Source of the DNA: Serratia proteamaculans | Lineage (GTDB): Bacteria; Pseudomonadota; Gammaproteobacteria; Enterobacterales; Enterobacteriaceae | Reading direction: 5' to 3' | Length of the DNA stretch: 64,000 nt | Assembly (NCBI RefSeq): GCF_013337185.1 | Contig: NZ_SWDE01000002.1 | Span: forward strand, 620,001-684,000 | Shown: piece after piece, positions 36,470 through 48,039 of the stretch | How positions within the stretch are numbered: the stretch's first letter is position 1 | How the letters are laid out: each line of letters opens with the position of its first letter | Program-made: the position numbers and the translations under genes | The notes under the pieces: model-generated | Databases searched by the model: none | The model's input: only the letters and a program-made list of their open reading frames with translations | What the model was told of the DNA's origin: nothing

Positions 36470-37239
36470 AGCGGTGTTATTCGCCCCTGCAACGCCGGGT
36501 TATCGCTTTCGTCCTTCAGTGTTATCCCGGTCAGGCGGCGCTGAAATGCCTGCTCCAGCAGCCACGCCAGTTTGAACGCCGCCTGCGGGTAGTCCAGCCC
36601 CTCCGGACGGACGTTGGAAATGCAATTTCGTTCCGACTCACGCCGCCGGGTATTCGGCCCCCAGGTGAGGTAGATCCCCAGGCTGTCCGGGGATGACAGG
36701 CCCGGCCGCTCACCAATCAGCATCGCCACAGCTCTGGCCCCTAAACATTCACCGATATCATCCCCCAGCGCCACCCGCGACTGGTGCGCCAGCACCACCG
36801 GTGCCAGCGAAAGCCCCAATAATTCGAGATAAGGCCGCAGCGCCTGCAACAACGGCAGTGCCTGACGATGTACCGCCTTGGAGGATAAACCGTCCGCCAC
36901 CACCAGCAATAAGTCCACCGGCTTGCCAGGCAAGCCCAACAGCAGGCTACGGCTGTCCGCGGCCAACCGACGCCCCAGATCCGGCCGGCTGAGATAGGCG
37001 GTACGATCGACGGCCTGGCTGTGCACCGTCAAGGTTTGCCAGCCCTGATCCTGCAACGCCCCGCCCAAGGTATCGCTGTCGAATGGCTGGTGCACCGCAT
37101 CACGCGCCTGCGCATGCGCCAGGCCAAATTTAAGCAACTCCTGGGTCGGTAAACTGGATCCCGTACGCCCCAACGCAATGCGCGCATCGGTAAAGGCTCG
37201 TAGCGCATCCCAACTGTTAACGTGAACCGGCTTGCTCAA
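36448..37239 (-). CDS. eutC: Ethanolamine ammonia-lyase small subunit EutC
   Basis: A 263-aa light chain of the adenosylcobalamin-dependent ethanolamine ammonia-lyase, which splits ethanolamine into acetaldehyde and ammonia. Family blocks include TDARIALGRTGSSLPTQELLKFGLAHAQARDAVH in pieces, VVADGLSSKAVHRQA and the cysteine-containing C-terminal ERNCISNVRPEGLDY. E. coli EutC has a longer N-terminal part (295 aa), partly a targeting peptide for the microcompartment; this one starts directly at the core, fitting a system without a compartment. The start overlaps the eutB stop (ATGA). Confidence 0.92.
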   Translation of the reverse strand: MSKPVHVNSWDALRAFTDARIALGRTGSSLPTQELLKFGLAHAQARDAVHQPFDSDTLGGALQDQGWQTLTVHSQAVDRTAYLSRPDLGRRLAADSRSLLLGLPGKPVDLLLVVADGLSSKAVHRQALPLLQALRPYLELLGLSLAPVVLAHQSRVALGDDIGECLGARAVAMLIGERPGLSSPDSLGIYLTWGPNTRRRESERNCISNVRPEGLDYPQAAFKLAWLLEQAFQRRLTGITLKDESDNPALQGRITPLHSQLGG

Positions 37240-38621
37240 GGTTGCTCTCCCTGTAACGCCAGCAGCAACGGGTGATTGGCCGCGGTGTCGCGCAGTCGGC
37301 CCAGATCGTCGGTGATGTGCATTTTCGTCAGCCAGTCGGCGAACTCCGGCGCGTGCTTGAGCCCCAACAGTTCGCGGATGTACAGCGCATCGTGGAATGA
37401 AGTGCTTTGATAATTGAGCATGATGTCATCCGCTCCCGGTACGCCTATCAGGAAGGTCAGCCCGGCGGTAGCCAGCAGCGTCAGCAAGGTGTCCATGTCG
37501 TCCTGATCCGCCTCTGCGTGATTGGTGTAGCACACGTCGCAACCCAGCGGCAGGCCAAGCAGCTTGCCGCAGAAGTGATCCTCCAACCCGGCACGGATAA
37601 TCTGCTTACCGTCGTATAAATACTCCGGCCCGATAAACCCGACCACGGTGTTGATCAGCAACGGGGAGAAATGTCGCGCCACCGCGTAAGCGCGTGCCTC
37701 GCAGGTTTGCTGATCGACGCCATGGTGCGCATTGGACGATAAGCAGCTGCCCTGCCCGGTTTCAAAGTACATGACGTTATTGCCCAGAGTACCGCGCTTG
37801 AGGCTCAGCGCCGCCTGCTGTGCCTCCGCCAGCAGCGCCAGATTAATGCCAAAACCGGCGTTGGCCGCCTCCGTTCCGGCTATCGACTGGAAAACCAAAT
37901 CCACCGGTGCACCGCGCTCGATCAGCCGTAGCGTATTGGTGACGTGTGTCAGCACGCAGGATTGGGTAGGAATAGCGAAACGCTGGATCACGTCGTCCAG
38001 CATGTGATTGAGTTTTTCCAGCAGCGGCAGGCTGTCACTGGCCGGGTTGATGCCCACCACCGCGTCACCGCTGCCATACAGCAGGCCGTCGAGCATGCTG
38101 GCCGCGATGCCCTGTAAGCTGTCGGTAGGGTGGTTCGGCTGCAGCCGCACGCTGAGGTGACCCGGCAGGCCAATAGTGTTGCGAAAACGCGTGATCACCC
38201 GGCATTTTTTGGCCACCAGGATCAGATCCTGATTGCGCATCAACTTACTCACCGCCGCCGCCATTTCCGGCGTAATGCCGGTGGCCACCCGCGCCAGCAT
38301 CGCGCTGTCCGCCTGCTCACTCAGCAGCCAGTCACGAAAATCCCCCACCGTCAGGTGCGAAATTGGCGCAAAGGCCAATGCGTCGTGGCTGTCGATAATC
38401 AGCCGGGTGACCTCGTCTTGTTCATAGGGCACCAGCAACTGCTGGAGGAAAGTTTTCAGCGGCACCTCCGCCAGCGCTATGCGGGCAGCCATACGCTCCT
38501 CTGCGCTGTCCGCCGCCACTTCCGCCAGATAATCGCCGGAACGGGCCGGTGATGCCTTGGCCATCAACTGGCGTAAATCACTGAAACGATAGCTGCGCCG
38601 GCTAAGCGTTGCCTGATACAT
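37236..38621 (-). CDS. eutB: Ethanolamine ammonia-lyase large subunit EutB
   Basis: A 461-aa TIM-barrel catalytic subunit holding the cobalamin. Recognisable blocks: FRNTIGLPGHLSVRLQPNHP, YGSGDAVVGINPASDS, QSIAGTEAANAGFG, FETGQGSCLSSNAHHGVDQQT and GVPGADDIMLNYQSTSFHD (split here). Length close to E. coli EutB (453). Operon with eutC; no reactivase eutA, transporter, cobalamin adenosyltransferase, aldehyde dehydrogenase or shell genes are nearby. Confidence 0.95.
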   Translation of the reverse strand: MYQATLSRRSYRFSDLRQLMAKASPARSGDYLAEVAADSAEERMAARIALAEVPLKTFLQQLLVPYEQDEVTRLIIDSHDALAFAPISHLTVGDFRDWLLSEQADSAMLARVATGITPEMAAAVSKLMRNQDLILVAKKCRVITRFRNTIGLPGHLSVRLQPNHPTDSLQGIAASMLDGLLYGSGDAVVGINPASDSLPLLEKLNHMLDDVIQRFAIPTQSCVLTHVTNTLRLIERGAPVDLVFQSIAGTEAANAGFGINLALLAEAQQAALSLKRGTLGNNVMYFETGQGSCLSSNAHHGVDQQTCEARAYAVARHFSPLLINTVVGFIGPEYLYDGKQIIRAGLEDHFCGKLLGLPLGCDVCYTNHAEADQDDMDTLLTLLATAGLTFLIGVPGADDIMLNYQSTSFHDALYIRELLGLKHAPEFADWLTKMHITDDLGRLRDTAANHPLLLALQGEQP

Positions 38622-38761
38622 AGCGTCCCCTGTTCTGCCTGAATGCTTACCTGAAGTTGCAAACCCTGTACCAAGTGTAGTCAGTCGACCGGCGAATATA
38701 TTCTCCTGCGGTTTCGCCCACGGCCACTTCAGGTTACAGTAGCCGCAACAAAGGAGAGGTA

Positions 38762-39310
38762 ATGACCCGGCAACAAGAAATTATCCAATGGTTACAGCAA
38801 GATAATGAAAGAATGGCGATATTGCGCACCGCCCGCCGACTCGGTCTGAATGACTGGTGCCTGGGTGCCGGCTTTGTGCGTAATCTGGTATGGGATCGGC
38901 TGCACGATTACGCCACGCCAACACCGCTCAACGACATCGACGTGATCCATTTTGACGCACAGCGCCCGGAAGCGGAGCGTGACCAGATGCTGGAAGCACG
39001 GTTACAAGAATGGTTGCCGCAGCCCTGGTCAGTGAAAAATCAGGCGCGCATGCACCTGCGCAGCGGCCGGGCGCCCTACCTTAACAGCGAAGACGCCATC
39101 AGCTATTGGACCGAGCTGGAAACGGCGGTGGGCGTACGGCTGAATGCAGATGACAGCCTACAGCTGGTGGCTCCCTTTGGCCTCGACGGGCTGTTCGATG
39201 ACACCATCACCTTCAATGCCAAAAACGGCGACCTCGACGCTTATGAACAGCGAGTGATCGCCAAAGGCTGGTTGCAACGCTGGCCGCGCCTGCGGCAAAT
39301 CCGCGGGTAA
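38762..39310 (+). CDS. Nucleotidyltransferase-like protein (NTP_transf_6 family)
   Basis: A 182-aa protein resembling the NTP_transf_6 (DUF925) family. The nucleotidyltransferase-type loop LGAGFVRNLVWD (about residues 35-46) and the D-x-D metal motif in LNDIDVIHFD (about 58-67) are present, and the C-terminal APFGLDGLFDDTITFN block is conserved in the family. Biochemical role unknown. An AGGAGAGG site precedes the ATG. Its TAA stop forms the first bases of the flagellar-type promoter of the next gene. Confidence 0.82.
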   Translation: MTRQQEIIQWLQQDNERMAILRTARRLGLNDWCLGAGFVRNLVWDRLHDYATPTPLNDIDVIHFDAQRPEAERDQMLEARLQEWLPQPWSVKNQARMHLRSGRAPYLNSEDAISYWTELETAVGVRLNADDSLQLVAPFGLDGLFDDTITFNAKNGDLDAYEQRVIAKGWLQRWPRLRQIRG

Positions 39311-39334
39311 AGTTTTGCCCCATCCTGCCGATAC
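39308..39334 (+). promoter_or_regulatory. Sigma-28 (FliA) promoter of the FlxA-like gene
   Basis: TAAAGTTT (39308-39315), an 11-base spacer, then GCCGATAC (39327-39334). The known flagellar class 3 consensus is TAAAGTTT-N11-GCCGATAA, so 15 of 16 bases match at the exact spacing. It lies 36 bases before the ATG of the FlxA-like gene. Confidence 0.87.
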
Positions 39335-39369
39335 CCTGAGCAGCGGAATCAAAACTCAGGGAGAGTGTT

Positions 39370-39846
39370 ATGTCGACCAGCATTACCATGATTGTCCCGG
39401 TGAAAAACACCGTACCCGGCATCAGCAACGTTTTTAGCGCCCCCGGTAACCAGGGCCAGTTGCTGATGGCCAAGCCGGTCAACCAGCAGCCGGAAGGCGG
39501 CAAGATGAAAGAAGCCAGGGAAACTGACGGTAACGATCAGGTGAAAGTGGCCGACAGCAGCGCCTCGGCACGGATTAAGTCGCTGAACAAGCAAATCCAG
39601 GGGCTGCAACAGAAACTGGCAGACCTGAAAGACTCGGATGCCGATCCCAAAGAAATTGAAAAACAGAAACAGCTGATTCAGGCGCAGATCAAAATGCTGC
39701 AGGCCGAGATCGCGCGCATTCAGAAAGAAGAGATGGAAAAACAACAGGCAGAGCAAATGGCTAAAGCTGCCGATAGTATCGCGCCGACCAAAGGCGACGG
39801 CATCAACCGCCCAACCGCGCTTAATGCCGTGGATGTGTATATTTGA
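39370..39846 (+). CDS. FlxA-like coiled-coil protein
   Basis: A 158-aa FlxA-like protein. The middle (residues 65-140) is a continuous coiled coil with heptads (SASARIKSLNKQIQGLQQKL, then KEIEKQKQLIQAQIKMLQAE), while the ends are polar and low-complexity. No signal peptide or membrane segment. E. coli FlxA is a flagellar-regulon protein of unknown function, and the sigma-28 promoter upstream supports the same regulon. A GGGAG site precedes the ATG. Confidence 0.8.
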   Translation: MSTSITMIVPVKNTVPGISNVFSAPGNQGQLLMAKPVNQQPEGGKMKEARETDGNDQVKVADSSASARIKSLNKQIQGLQQKLADLKDSDADPKEIEKQKQLIQAQIKMLQAEIARIQKEEMEKQQAEQMAKAADSIAPTKGDGINRPTALNAVDVYI

Positions 39847-39847
39847 C

Positions 39848-40768
39848 TCAGTAATCCGCCTGCCGCTGACGCTGTTGTTGCAGCAAAGCCGCCTGCTGTC
39901 CCACCACCTGCCAGATGACCTCTGCCGCTGGGGTCAGCGAGCGGTTTTTACGCCGCACCAGCATCAGCGCACGGTTGATTTCCGGCACCAAACGGCGAAC
40001 CCTCAACTGGCCGCCTTCCGGCAAGGGTAATGCCAGCGCCGGGAAAATACTGATGCCAATACCCGCGGCCACCATAGGAAACAGCGTCGCCGGGTGGCCG
40101 ATCTCCTGTACCACCGTCGCTTCCACCCCTTGTTGGCGCAGCGCGCTGTCAATCAGTGGCCGACTGCCTGAGGCATAATCCTGCAACACCAGACGGCTAC
40201 CGCTGAGTGCCGACCAGTGCACCTCAGGCAATGCGGCAAACGGATGATCGTTACGACACAACAACAGGAAAGGCTCGTGCAGGATCGGTTCGCAGTCCAG
40301 ATCCACCGCCTGCACCGGATCGACCACAATGCCAAAATCGACCTCTGCATTGCGAATGCTGTGCAACACCTGCTGCTGCGCCTGATCACGCAACATGATG
40401 CGGATATCCGGATACTGCTTTTCCCCGGCGGCAATGCACTGCGGCATCAGGTGCGCGGAGATGGTCTGGCTAGACGCCACCCGCACCGTACCGCTGCGTT
40501 GTACGCCAAAGCTGCGCGCATCCAACAATGACGACTGCAACTCATCCAGCAAACGTTCAACCCGGTTGGCCAGCCGTTGCCCGGCGTCGGTCAGCAGCAC
40601 TTCACGGGTGGTTCGATCGAGCAGGCGAACGCCGACCTCCGCCTCCAGCTCTTTCACACTGTGGCTAACCGCAGACTGCGTCAGACCAATGGCCTCTCCG
40701 GCCCGGCTGAAACTGCGGTGCCTGGCAATAGCGACAAAGACTTTGAGTTGTTTAATCGAGTAATTCAT
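39848..40768 (-). CDS. yfeR: LysR-family regulator YfeR
   Basis: A 306-aa LysR-type regulator very similar to E. coli YfeR. HTH region [20 protein letters not shown] then [20 protein letters not shown], and the distinctive [19 protein letters not shown] and [15 protein letters not shown] blocks. It is divergent from yfeH, as in E. coli. The stop lies 2 bases from the convergent FlxA-like stop. The ligand is unknown. Confidence 0.92.
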   Translation of the reverse strand: MNYSIKQLKVFVAIARHRSFSRAGEAIGLTQSAVSHSVKELEAEVGVRLLDRTTREVLLTDAGQRLANRVERLLDELQSSLLDARSFGVQRSGTVRVASSQTISAHLMPQCIAAGEKQYPDIRIMLRDQAQQQVLHSIRNAEVDFGIVVDPVQAVDLDCEPILHEPFLLLCRNDHPFAALPEVHWSALSGSRLVLQDYASGSRPLIDSALRQQGVEATVVQEIGHPATLFPMVAAGIGISIFPALALPLPEGGQLRVRRLVPEINRALMLVRRKNRSLTPAAEVIWQVVGQQAALLQQQRQRQADY

Positions 40769-40775
40769 GTTTTTT

Positions 40776-40789
40776 ATTCATATATGAAT
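40776..40789. promoter_or_regulatory. Palindrome in the yfeR/yfeH intergenic region
   Basis: ATTCATATATGAAT is a perfect 14-bp palindrome 8 bases upstream of the yfeR start in a 95-bp AT-rich divergent promoter region; a probable LysR-type operator. Confidence 0.5.
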
Positions 40790-40863
40790 TAAATAAATCA
40801 ATTTAATTATTATATCCGGTCGCGCGACAATGGGCGCATTGATTTTTCTTCGAGTACGCCGCC

Positions 40864-41856
40864 ATGAGATTTTTGCCCGATCGCTTTACCCTGACGTTGA
40901 TCGCCACCGTGCTGTTGGCTTCGTTCCTGCCTGCACGCGGCGAGTTCGTCGGCTGGCTGAATGCGCTGACCATCGCCGCCATCGCCCTGCTGTTCTTTAT
41001 GCACGGTGCCAAGCTGTCGCGCGAAGCCATTCTGGCCGGCAGCAATAACTGGCGGCTGCACCTGTGGGTAATGTTCAGCACCTTTATTATTTTCCCGACG
41101 CTCGGCGTGCTGTTTAAATGGTGGTCGCCGGTCAACGTCAGCCCCGAACTGTATTCCGGCTTTATCTACCTGTGCATTCTGCCCGCAACCGTGCAGTCGG
41201 CCATCGCCTTTACCTCACTGGCGGGTGGCAACGTGGCCGCTGCGGTGTGCAGCGCATCGGCTTCAAGCCTGCTGGGAATTTTCGTCTCGCCACTGCTGGT
41301 CGGGCTGTTGATGAATGTTCACGGGGAAACCGGCAGCCTGCAACAGGTCGGCTCCATCGTGCTGCAATTGCTGGTACCGTTTGTTGCCGGACATCTGTCA
41401 CGGCCGCTGATCGGCAAATGGATTGAACGCAACCGCAAACTGATTGGCAAGACCGACCAGACCTCAATTCTGCTGGTGGTGTATGCCGCCTTTAGCGAGG
41501 CGGTGACGCATGGCATCTGGCATCAGGTCGGCATCGGTTCGCTGGTATTTATTGTGGTGGGTAGCCTGGTGCTGCTGACGATCGTGCTGGTGGTAAACAC
41601 TTATATGGCGCGCTGGTTGGGCTTTAGCAAAGCCGACGAAATCACCATCGTGTTCTGCGGCTCGAAGAAAAGCCTGGCGAACGGTATCCCGATGGCCAAT
41701 ATCCTGTTTCCGGCCTCAACCGTGGGCATTATGGTGCTGCCGCTGATGGTGTTCCATCAGGTGCAATTGATGACCTGTGCGGTATTGGCACGACGCTATC
41801 AGAAAAAACAGCAGGAACAACAGGCGACGCCCAATGCGCAAGCCGTGCGAGAATAA
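40864..41856 (+). CDS. yfeH: Bile acid:sodium symporter family protein YfeH
   Basis: A 330-aa inner-membrane protein of the SBF-like (DUF4137/BASS) family with about ten membrane segments. Conserved blocks: FFMHGAKLSREAI, LCILPATVQSAIAFTSLAGGN and FCGSKKSLANGIPMAN. Matches E. coli YfeH in length and context (next to yfeR, ypeB, ligA). Substrate unknown. Confidence 0.91.
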   Translation: MRFLPDRFTLTLIATVLLASFLPARGEFVGWLNALTIAAIALLFFMHGAKLSREAILAGSNNWRLHLWVMFSTFIIFPTLGVLFKWWSPVNVSPELYSGFIYLCILPATVQSAIAFTSLAGGNVAAAVCSASASSLLGIFVSPLLVGLLMNVHGETGSLQQVGSIVLQLLVPFVAGHLSRPLIGKWIERNRKLIGKTDQTSILLVVYAAFSEAVTHGIWHQVGIGSLVFIVVGSLVLLTIVLVVNTYMARWLGFSKADEITIVFCGSKKSLANGIPMANILFPASTVGIMVLPLMVFHQVQLMTCAVLARRYQKKQQEQQATPNAQAVRE

Positions 41857-41890
41857 ATAAATGGGTGCGGCTGACACCGCACCCGGCAGC

Positions 41891-42105
41891 TCAACTTTTC
41901 TTCAGCGGCTTGACCAGGTGGTCGAGCCCTTCAATTTTAATCGCCAACGTCATTTCCATCAGCATACCAAGCTTGCCCTGGGGAAACTCCCCCTTACGGG
42001 CAAACCACAACAGGTATTCTTCGGGCAGGTCAATCAGCACCCGCCCCTGATACTTGCCGAACGGCATTACCGTATTGGCAATCTCCAACAGATTCTCTTT
42101 TTCCA

Positions 42106-42106
<1 letters not shown>
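41891..42106 (-). CDS. ypeB: DUF3820 protein YpeB
   Basis: A 71-aa small protein with the DUF3820 signature MPFGKYQGRVLIDLPEEYLL and WFARKGEFPQGKLG. The start overlaps the ligA stop (TGATG), so it is coupled to ligA. Function unknown; same position as in E. coli. Confidence 0.92.
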
Positions 42107-44130
<2,024 letters not shown>

Positions 44131-44143
44131 TCACCATCAAAGA

Positions 44144-44172
44144 TAAAAAACCCCCGGCAAGCGGGGGCTTTG
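44144..44172 (-). terminator. Terminator between zipA and ligA
   Basis: On the minus strand, AAGCCCCCGC / GCCGGGGG form a GC-rich stem followed by six T. It lies 34 bases after the zipA stop. Confidence 0.87.
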
Positions 44173-44205
44173 TTGTTACGGATGTTCAGTGCGCGTGGCC
44201 GTCGA

Positions 44206-45204
44206 TCAGGCGTTGTTTTCCAACACTTCACGAAGGCGCGCTTTGTAGGTTTCCAGCTTCTGCGGGGTCATCATGCGGCGCTCATCGTCCAGCACCACAC
44301 CGCCCACATCGTCGGCGATCCGCTGTGCCGACTGCAGCATCAGCTTGAAGTTCTGATTAGCGTCGCCATAAGACGGCACCATCATGAACATCGACACGCC
44401 CGGCGTAGAGAAATCAGACATCATCTCAGGATCAAAGGACCCTGGCTTAACCATATTCGCCAGGCTGAACAGCACAGGACCGCTGCCCGCAGGGCTGATA
44501 TGGCGATGGAAGATGCCCATTTCACCAAACTGGAAGCCCGCCTGCAGCACGCTCTGCAGCAGAATTTCGCCGCCGATCACGCCACCCTGATGTGCGGTAA
44601 CGTGCAGCACCAGTACGGTTTCTTTCAGTTTTGCCGGTTTGATGGCAGCTGGAGCAGGCTGAGGCTCGTGCGCCACCGCTGGTTTCACTTCCGGCTGCGG
44701 CTGATGAACAGGTTCGGCATGGAACGCCGGCTCTGCTGCAGGTGCCACAGGCGGGAGATCGTCAACGCGCGGTTCACGGCGTGGCGCAGGCTGCTGCGGC
44801 TCGTCGTCTTCGTCCTGCGCGTAGTTGTCCAACAGGATGTCATCATAATCCGGCCGCTGGGACAGCGGTGGCGGAGTCTGATGGGCAGCCGGTTGAACGG
44901 CACGCGGTGCTGGCTCAGCCGCCGGAGCAGGCTTGGGCGCAACCACGGGTTCTTCGCGAGCGGCATCAAAATGACCAAAGGACGGCTCGTCTTCCGGGTG
45001 AGCGGAGCGTACACGTACCTCCCCCACACCTTCATCGAGTTCGTCGATCGGGGATTGTTCACGTTCCTTTTTGGAACGTTTGGCTGGGCGATCGCGAAAA
45101 AGCGATGAGCGTTCCTTACGACTGGTCCAAAGACCGTGCAATAACAACGCTATTATGGCGATCGCGCCAACAACGATTAATATCAGACGCAAATCCTGCA
45201 TCAT
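44206..45204 (-). CDS. zipA: Cell division protein ZipA
   Basis: A 332-aa division protein tethering FtsZ to the membrane. N-terminal membrane anchor ([20 protein letters not shown]), a charged stretch, then a proline/alanine-rich flexible linker (about residues 70-190), and a C-terminal FtsZ-binding domain beginning [13 protein letters not shown] and containing [20 protein letters not shown]. The start MMQDLRL at 45204 matches E. coli ZipA (328 aa). Divergent from cysZ. Confidence 0.96.
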   Translation of the reverse strand: MMQDLRLILIVVGAIAIIALLLHGLWTSRKERSSLFRDRPAKRSKKEREQSPIDELDEGVGEVRVRSAHPEDEPSFGHFDAAREEPVVAPKPAPAAEPAPRAVQPAAHQTPPPLSQRPDYDDILLDNYAQDEDDEPQQPAPRREPRVDDLPPVAPAAEPAFHAEPVHQPQPEVKPAVAHEPQPAPAAIKPAKLKETVLVLHVTAHQGGVIGGEILLQSVLQAGFQFGEMGIFHRHISPAGSGPVLFSLANMVKPGSFDPEMMSDFSTPGVSMFMMVPSYGDANQNFKLMLQSAQRIADDVGGVVLDDERRMMTPQKLETYKARLREVLENNA

Positions 45205-45425
45205 TGCTATCTCTGTTGTTCCAATACATTGCCACCGCGGCAAACATTCACTCTTTAACTCTATTTGCCCGAGCACACAAGTGCAAGTCCGTGCTGAACT
45301 TTATGCCAATAAAGATGATTATACTGCCTTTTTTTGCTGTTTTTTCAGCCAATGTCACCCTAGCCAGTAGAAAATCATCCCGATATGATAGCTAAGCCTG
45401 TTCAGACAAAGAGATAACTTAAGAT

Positions 45426-46187
45426 ATGTCCTATACGCAGTCACCTTCCCACTCCACCAGCGGCCTGCATTATTTTGCCGAAGGCTGGCGCCTGATTTCA
45501 CGCCCGGGGATTAAACGCTATGTAGTATTGCCATTGCTGGTCAACGTATTGCTGATGGGATCCGCCTTCTGGTGGCTGTTCAGTCAGCTCGGCGACTGGA
45601 TCCCCAGCATGATGAGCCATGTTCCCACCTGGTTGCAGTGGCTGAGCTATTTACTGTGGCCGCTGGCGGTCATTTCCGTGCTGCTGGTGTTCAGCTATCT
45701 GTTCAGCACCATCACCAACCTGATTGCCGCCCCCTTCTGCGGCCTGCTGGCCGAGCAGTTGGAAGGCAGCCTGACCGGCAAACCGCTGCCGGACACCGGT
45801 ATCTTTGGCATCGTGAAAGATTTGCCGCGCATTATGGCGCGTGAATGGCGCAAGCTGGCCTACTACCTGCCGCGCGCATTGTTGCTGCTGATACTCTATT
45901 TCATTCCGGGCATTGGCCAGACGGTGGCGCCGGTGCTGTGGTTCCTGTTCAGCGCCTGGATGCTGGCAATCCAGTATTGCGACTATCCGTTCGATAACCA
46001 CAAGGTGAGCTTCGCCGATATGCGCCGCGCACTGCGCCAGCATAAGACCGACAATTTGCAGTTTGGCGCCATGGTCAGCCTGTTTACCATGATCCCAATC
46101 CTCAATCTGGTGATCCTGCCGGTCGCGGTTTGCGGCGCCACGGCGATGTGGGTTGATCGTTACCGCCCACAATTCGTTCGTTCCTGA
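45426..46187 (+). CDS. cysZ: Sulfate permease CysZ
   Basis: A 253-aa inner-membrane sulfate transporter for cysteine synthesis. Conserved blocks [42 protein letters not shown] and [20 protein letters not shown] match E. coli CysZ (253 aa). Followed by cysK, which has its own leader. A hairpin AGGGCGC/GCGCCCT (46225-46245) lies after the stop but has a weak T tract. Confidence 0.95.
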   Translation: MSYTQSPSHSTSGLHYFAEGWRLISRPGIKRYVVLPLLVNVLLMGSAFWWLFSQLGDWIPSMMSHVPTWLQWLSYLLWPLAVISVLLVFSYLFSTITNLIAAPFCGLLAEQLEGSLTGKPLPDTGIFGIVKDLPRIMAREWRKLAYYLPRALLLLILYFIPGIGQTVAPVLWFLFSAWMLAIQYCDYPFDNHKVSFADMRRALRQHKTDNLQFGAMVSLFTMIPILNLVILPVAVCGATAMWVDRYRPQFVRS

Positions 46188-46371
46188 GCCGTTTTATCGG
46201 CCGCATTACGATTAATTCTTCGACAGGGCGCGCAATTTGCGCCCTTATCCTTGTGCTTAAAACTTATTTCCTAATAACATATAGATATACCAATTCTTTA
46301 CTTCCCTGCCGGTACTGTTAGCGTATGCTTTCGACGTTCCCCACATTTTTCATAGAGTTAAAGGACGGGCT

Positions 46372-47340
46372 ATGAGCAAGATATATGAAGACAACTCATT
46401 AACGATCGGCCATACGCCGCTGGTTCGTCTGAACCGTATCGGCAACGGACGCATTCTGGCCAAGGTTGAATCACGCAACCCGAGCTTTAGCGTCAAATGC
46501 CGCATCGGTGCCAATATGATTTGGGACGCAGAAAAACGCGGTGTCCTGGTCGCCGGCAAAGAACTGGTGGAGCCAACCAGCGGCAACACCGGTATCGCCC
46601 TGGCCTTCGTCGCTGCCGCACGCGGCTATAAGCTGACGCTGACCATGCCGGAAACCATGAGCATCGAACGCCGCAAACTGCTCAAGGCACTGGGCGCCAA
46701 CCTGGTGCTGACCGAAGGCGCTAAAGGCATGAAGGGCGCGATCGCCAAGGCGGAAGAAATTGTCGCCACCGATCCCAACCGCTACCTTATCCTGCAGCAG
46801 TTCAGCAATCCGGCCAACCCGGCGATCCACGAACAAACCACCGGCCCGGAAATCTGGGAAGATACCGATGGCGAAGTTGACGTTTTCATCTCTGGCGTCG
46901 GTACCGGCGGTACGCTGACCGGTGTCAGCCGCTATATCAAGAACACCAAAGGCAAGGCGATTACCACCGTGGCGGTAGAACCTACCGACTCACCGGTGAT
47001 CACCCAGGCGCTGGCCGGTGAAGAAATCAAACCGGGCCCGCACAAAATTCAGGGCATCGGCGCAGGCTTTATCCCCGGCAACCTGGATCTCGACCTGGTT
47101 GATCGTGTCGAGCAAATCACCAACGACGAAGCCATCAGCATGGCGCGCCGCCTGATGGACGAAGAAGGCATTCTGGCGGGTATTTCCTCCGGTGCCGCCG
47201 TGGCCGCAGCGGTGAAACTGGCTGAAGAACCAGAGTTCGCCGATAAAACCATCGTGGTGATATTACCTTCCTCCGGCGAGCGCTATTTGAGCACCGCCCT
47301 GTTCGCCGATTTGTTCACCGAACAAGAATTGCAACAGTAG
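46372..47340 (+). CDS. cysK: Cysteine synthase A (O-acetylserine sulfhydrylase) CysK
   Basis: A 322-aa PLP enzyme making cysteine from O-acetylserine and sulfide. The PLP lysine is K42 in [14 protein letters not shown], the substrate loop is [12 protein letters not shown], and the phosphate loop [11 protein letters not shown]. Length as in E. coli (323). Own terminator at 47363-47391. Confidence 0.97.
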   Translation: MSKIYEDNSLTIGHTPLVRLNRIGNGRILAKVESRNPSFSVKCRIGANMIWDAEKRGVLVAGKELVEPTSGNTGIALAFVAAARGYKLTLTMPETMSIERRKLLKALGANLVLTEGAKGMKGAIAKAEEIVATDPNRYLILQQFSNPANPAIHEQTTGPEIWEDTDGEVDVFISGVGTGGTLTGVSRYIKNTKGKAITTVAVEPTDSPVITQALAGEEIKPGPHKIQGIGAGFIPGNLDLDLVDRVEQITNDEAISMARRLMDEEGILAGISSGAAVAAAVKLAEEPEFADKTIVVILPSSGERYLSTALFADLFTEQELQQ

Positions 47341-47362
47341 TGCCAGCCGCGCACTAATCGCT

Positions 47363-47391
47363 AAAAAAGCACCTTACGGGGTGCTTTTTTG
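47363..47391 (+). terminator. Terminator of cysK
   Basis: AAAAAAGCACC and GGTGCTTTTTT pair around a TTACGG loop, 22 bases after the cysK stop. Confidence 0.92.
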
Positions 47392-47735
47392 TGGACTGGA
47401 TCAAAGTTTATAGCAGTCGAAGATTGATTTTACCCGCCAGCTTTAGTATTTAACGGTGCATTATTTCGATGCGCGAAATTAATCACCCTCCATTCGTTGT
47501 TTAGGCTGAATCGATTTACTCGTTTGTCGCGGATGCGGTAAACACGGCATAATGGAGAGCGGATTTAAACGACGGTAGAAGCCAGGTTTTTTGATCTGAA
47601 GTGCCAAAGTCGTCGTTTTCTGTTGCATCAATGCTCGCCCCTGTACCATAGTCAGGCGCTAACCAGACAAGCTAAAGTCATACCCTTGGGCTAAACTTTA
47701 GCTCCACAACACACCAATAAGTTGGGGAAACATCA
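47392..47735 (+). promoter_or_regulatory. ptsHI-crr control region
   Basis: 344 bp without a gene. TGAATCGATTTAC at 47508-47520 resembles the Cra (FruR) operator of E. coli ptsH. The segment around 47671-47730 (GCTAAAGTCATACCC, CTAAACTTTAGCTCCACAAC, AAGTTGGGGAAAC before the ATG) resembles, from memory, the E. coli pts P1 promoter and leader. CRP sites were not resolved by eye. Confidence 0.65.
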
Positions 47736-47993
47736 ATGTTCCAGCAAGAAGTTACTATTACCGCTCCGAATGGTCTGCACACTCGCCCTGCCGCTCAGTT
47801 CGTGAAAGAAGCCAAAGGCTTCACGTCTGACATCACCGTGACCTCTAACGGTAAAAGCGCCAGCGCCAAAAGCCTGTTCAAACTGCAAACTCTGGGGCTG
47901 ACTCAAGGGACCGTAGTGACCATCTCCGCTGAAGGTGAAGACGAGCAGAAAGCCGTTGAACACTTGGTAAAACTGATGGCAGAGCTTGAGTAA
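47736..47993 (+). CDS. ptsH: PTS phosphocarrier protein HPr
   Basis: An 85-aa HPr that passes phosphate from enzyme I to the sugar-specific EIIA proteins. Active-site H15 in [18 protein letters not shown] and the S46 region [13 protein letters not shown] are present. First gene of ptsH-ptsI-crr, with a TTGGGGAA leader ahead of the ATG. Confidence 0.98.
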   Translation: MFQQEVTITAPNGLHTRPAAQFVKEAKGFTSDITVTSNGKSASAKSLFKLQTLGLTQGTVVTISAEGEDEQKAVEHLVKLMAELE

Positions 47994-48039
47994 TCGGCCC
48001 GTCTTCTTAGTTAACACCAGTCAAGAGTAAGGTAGGGTT

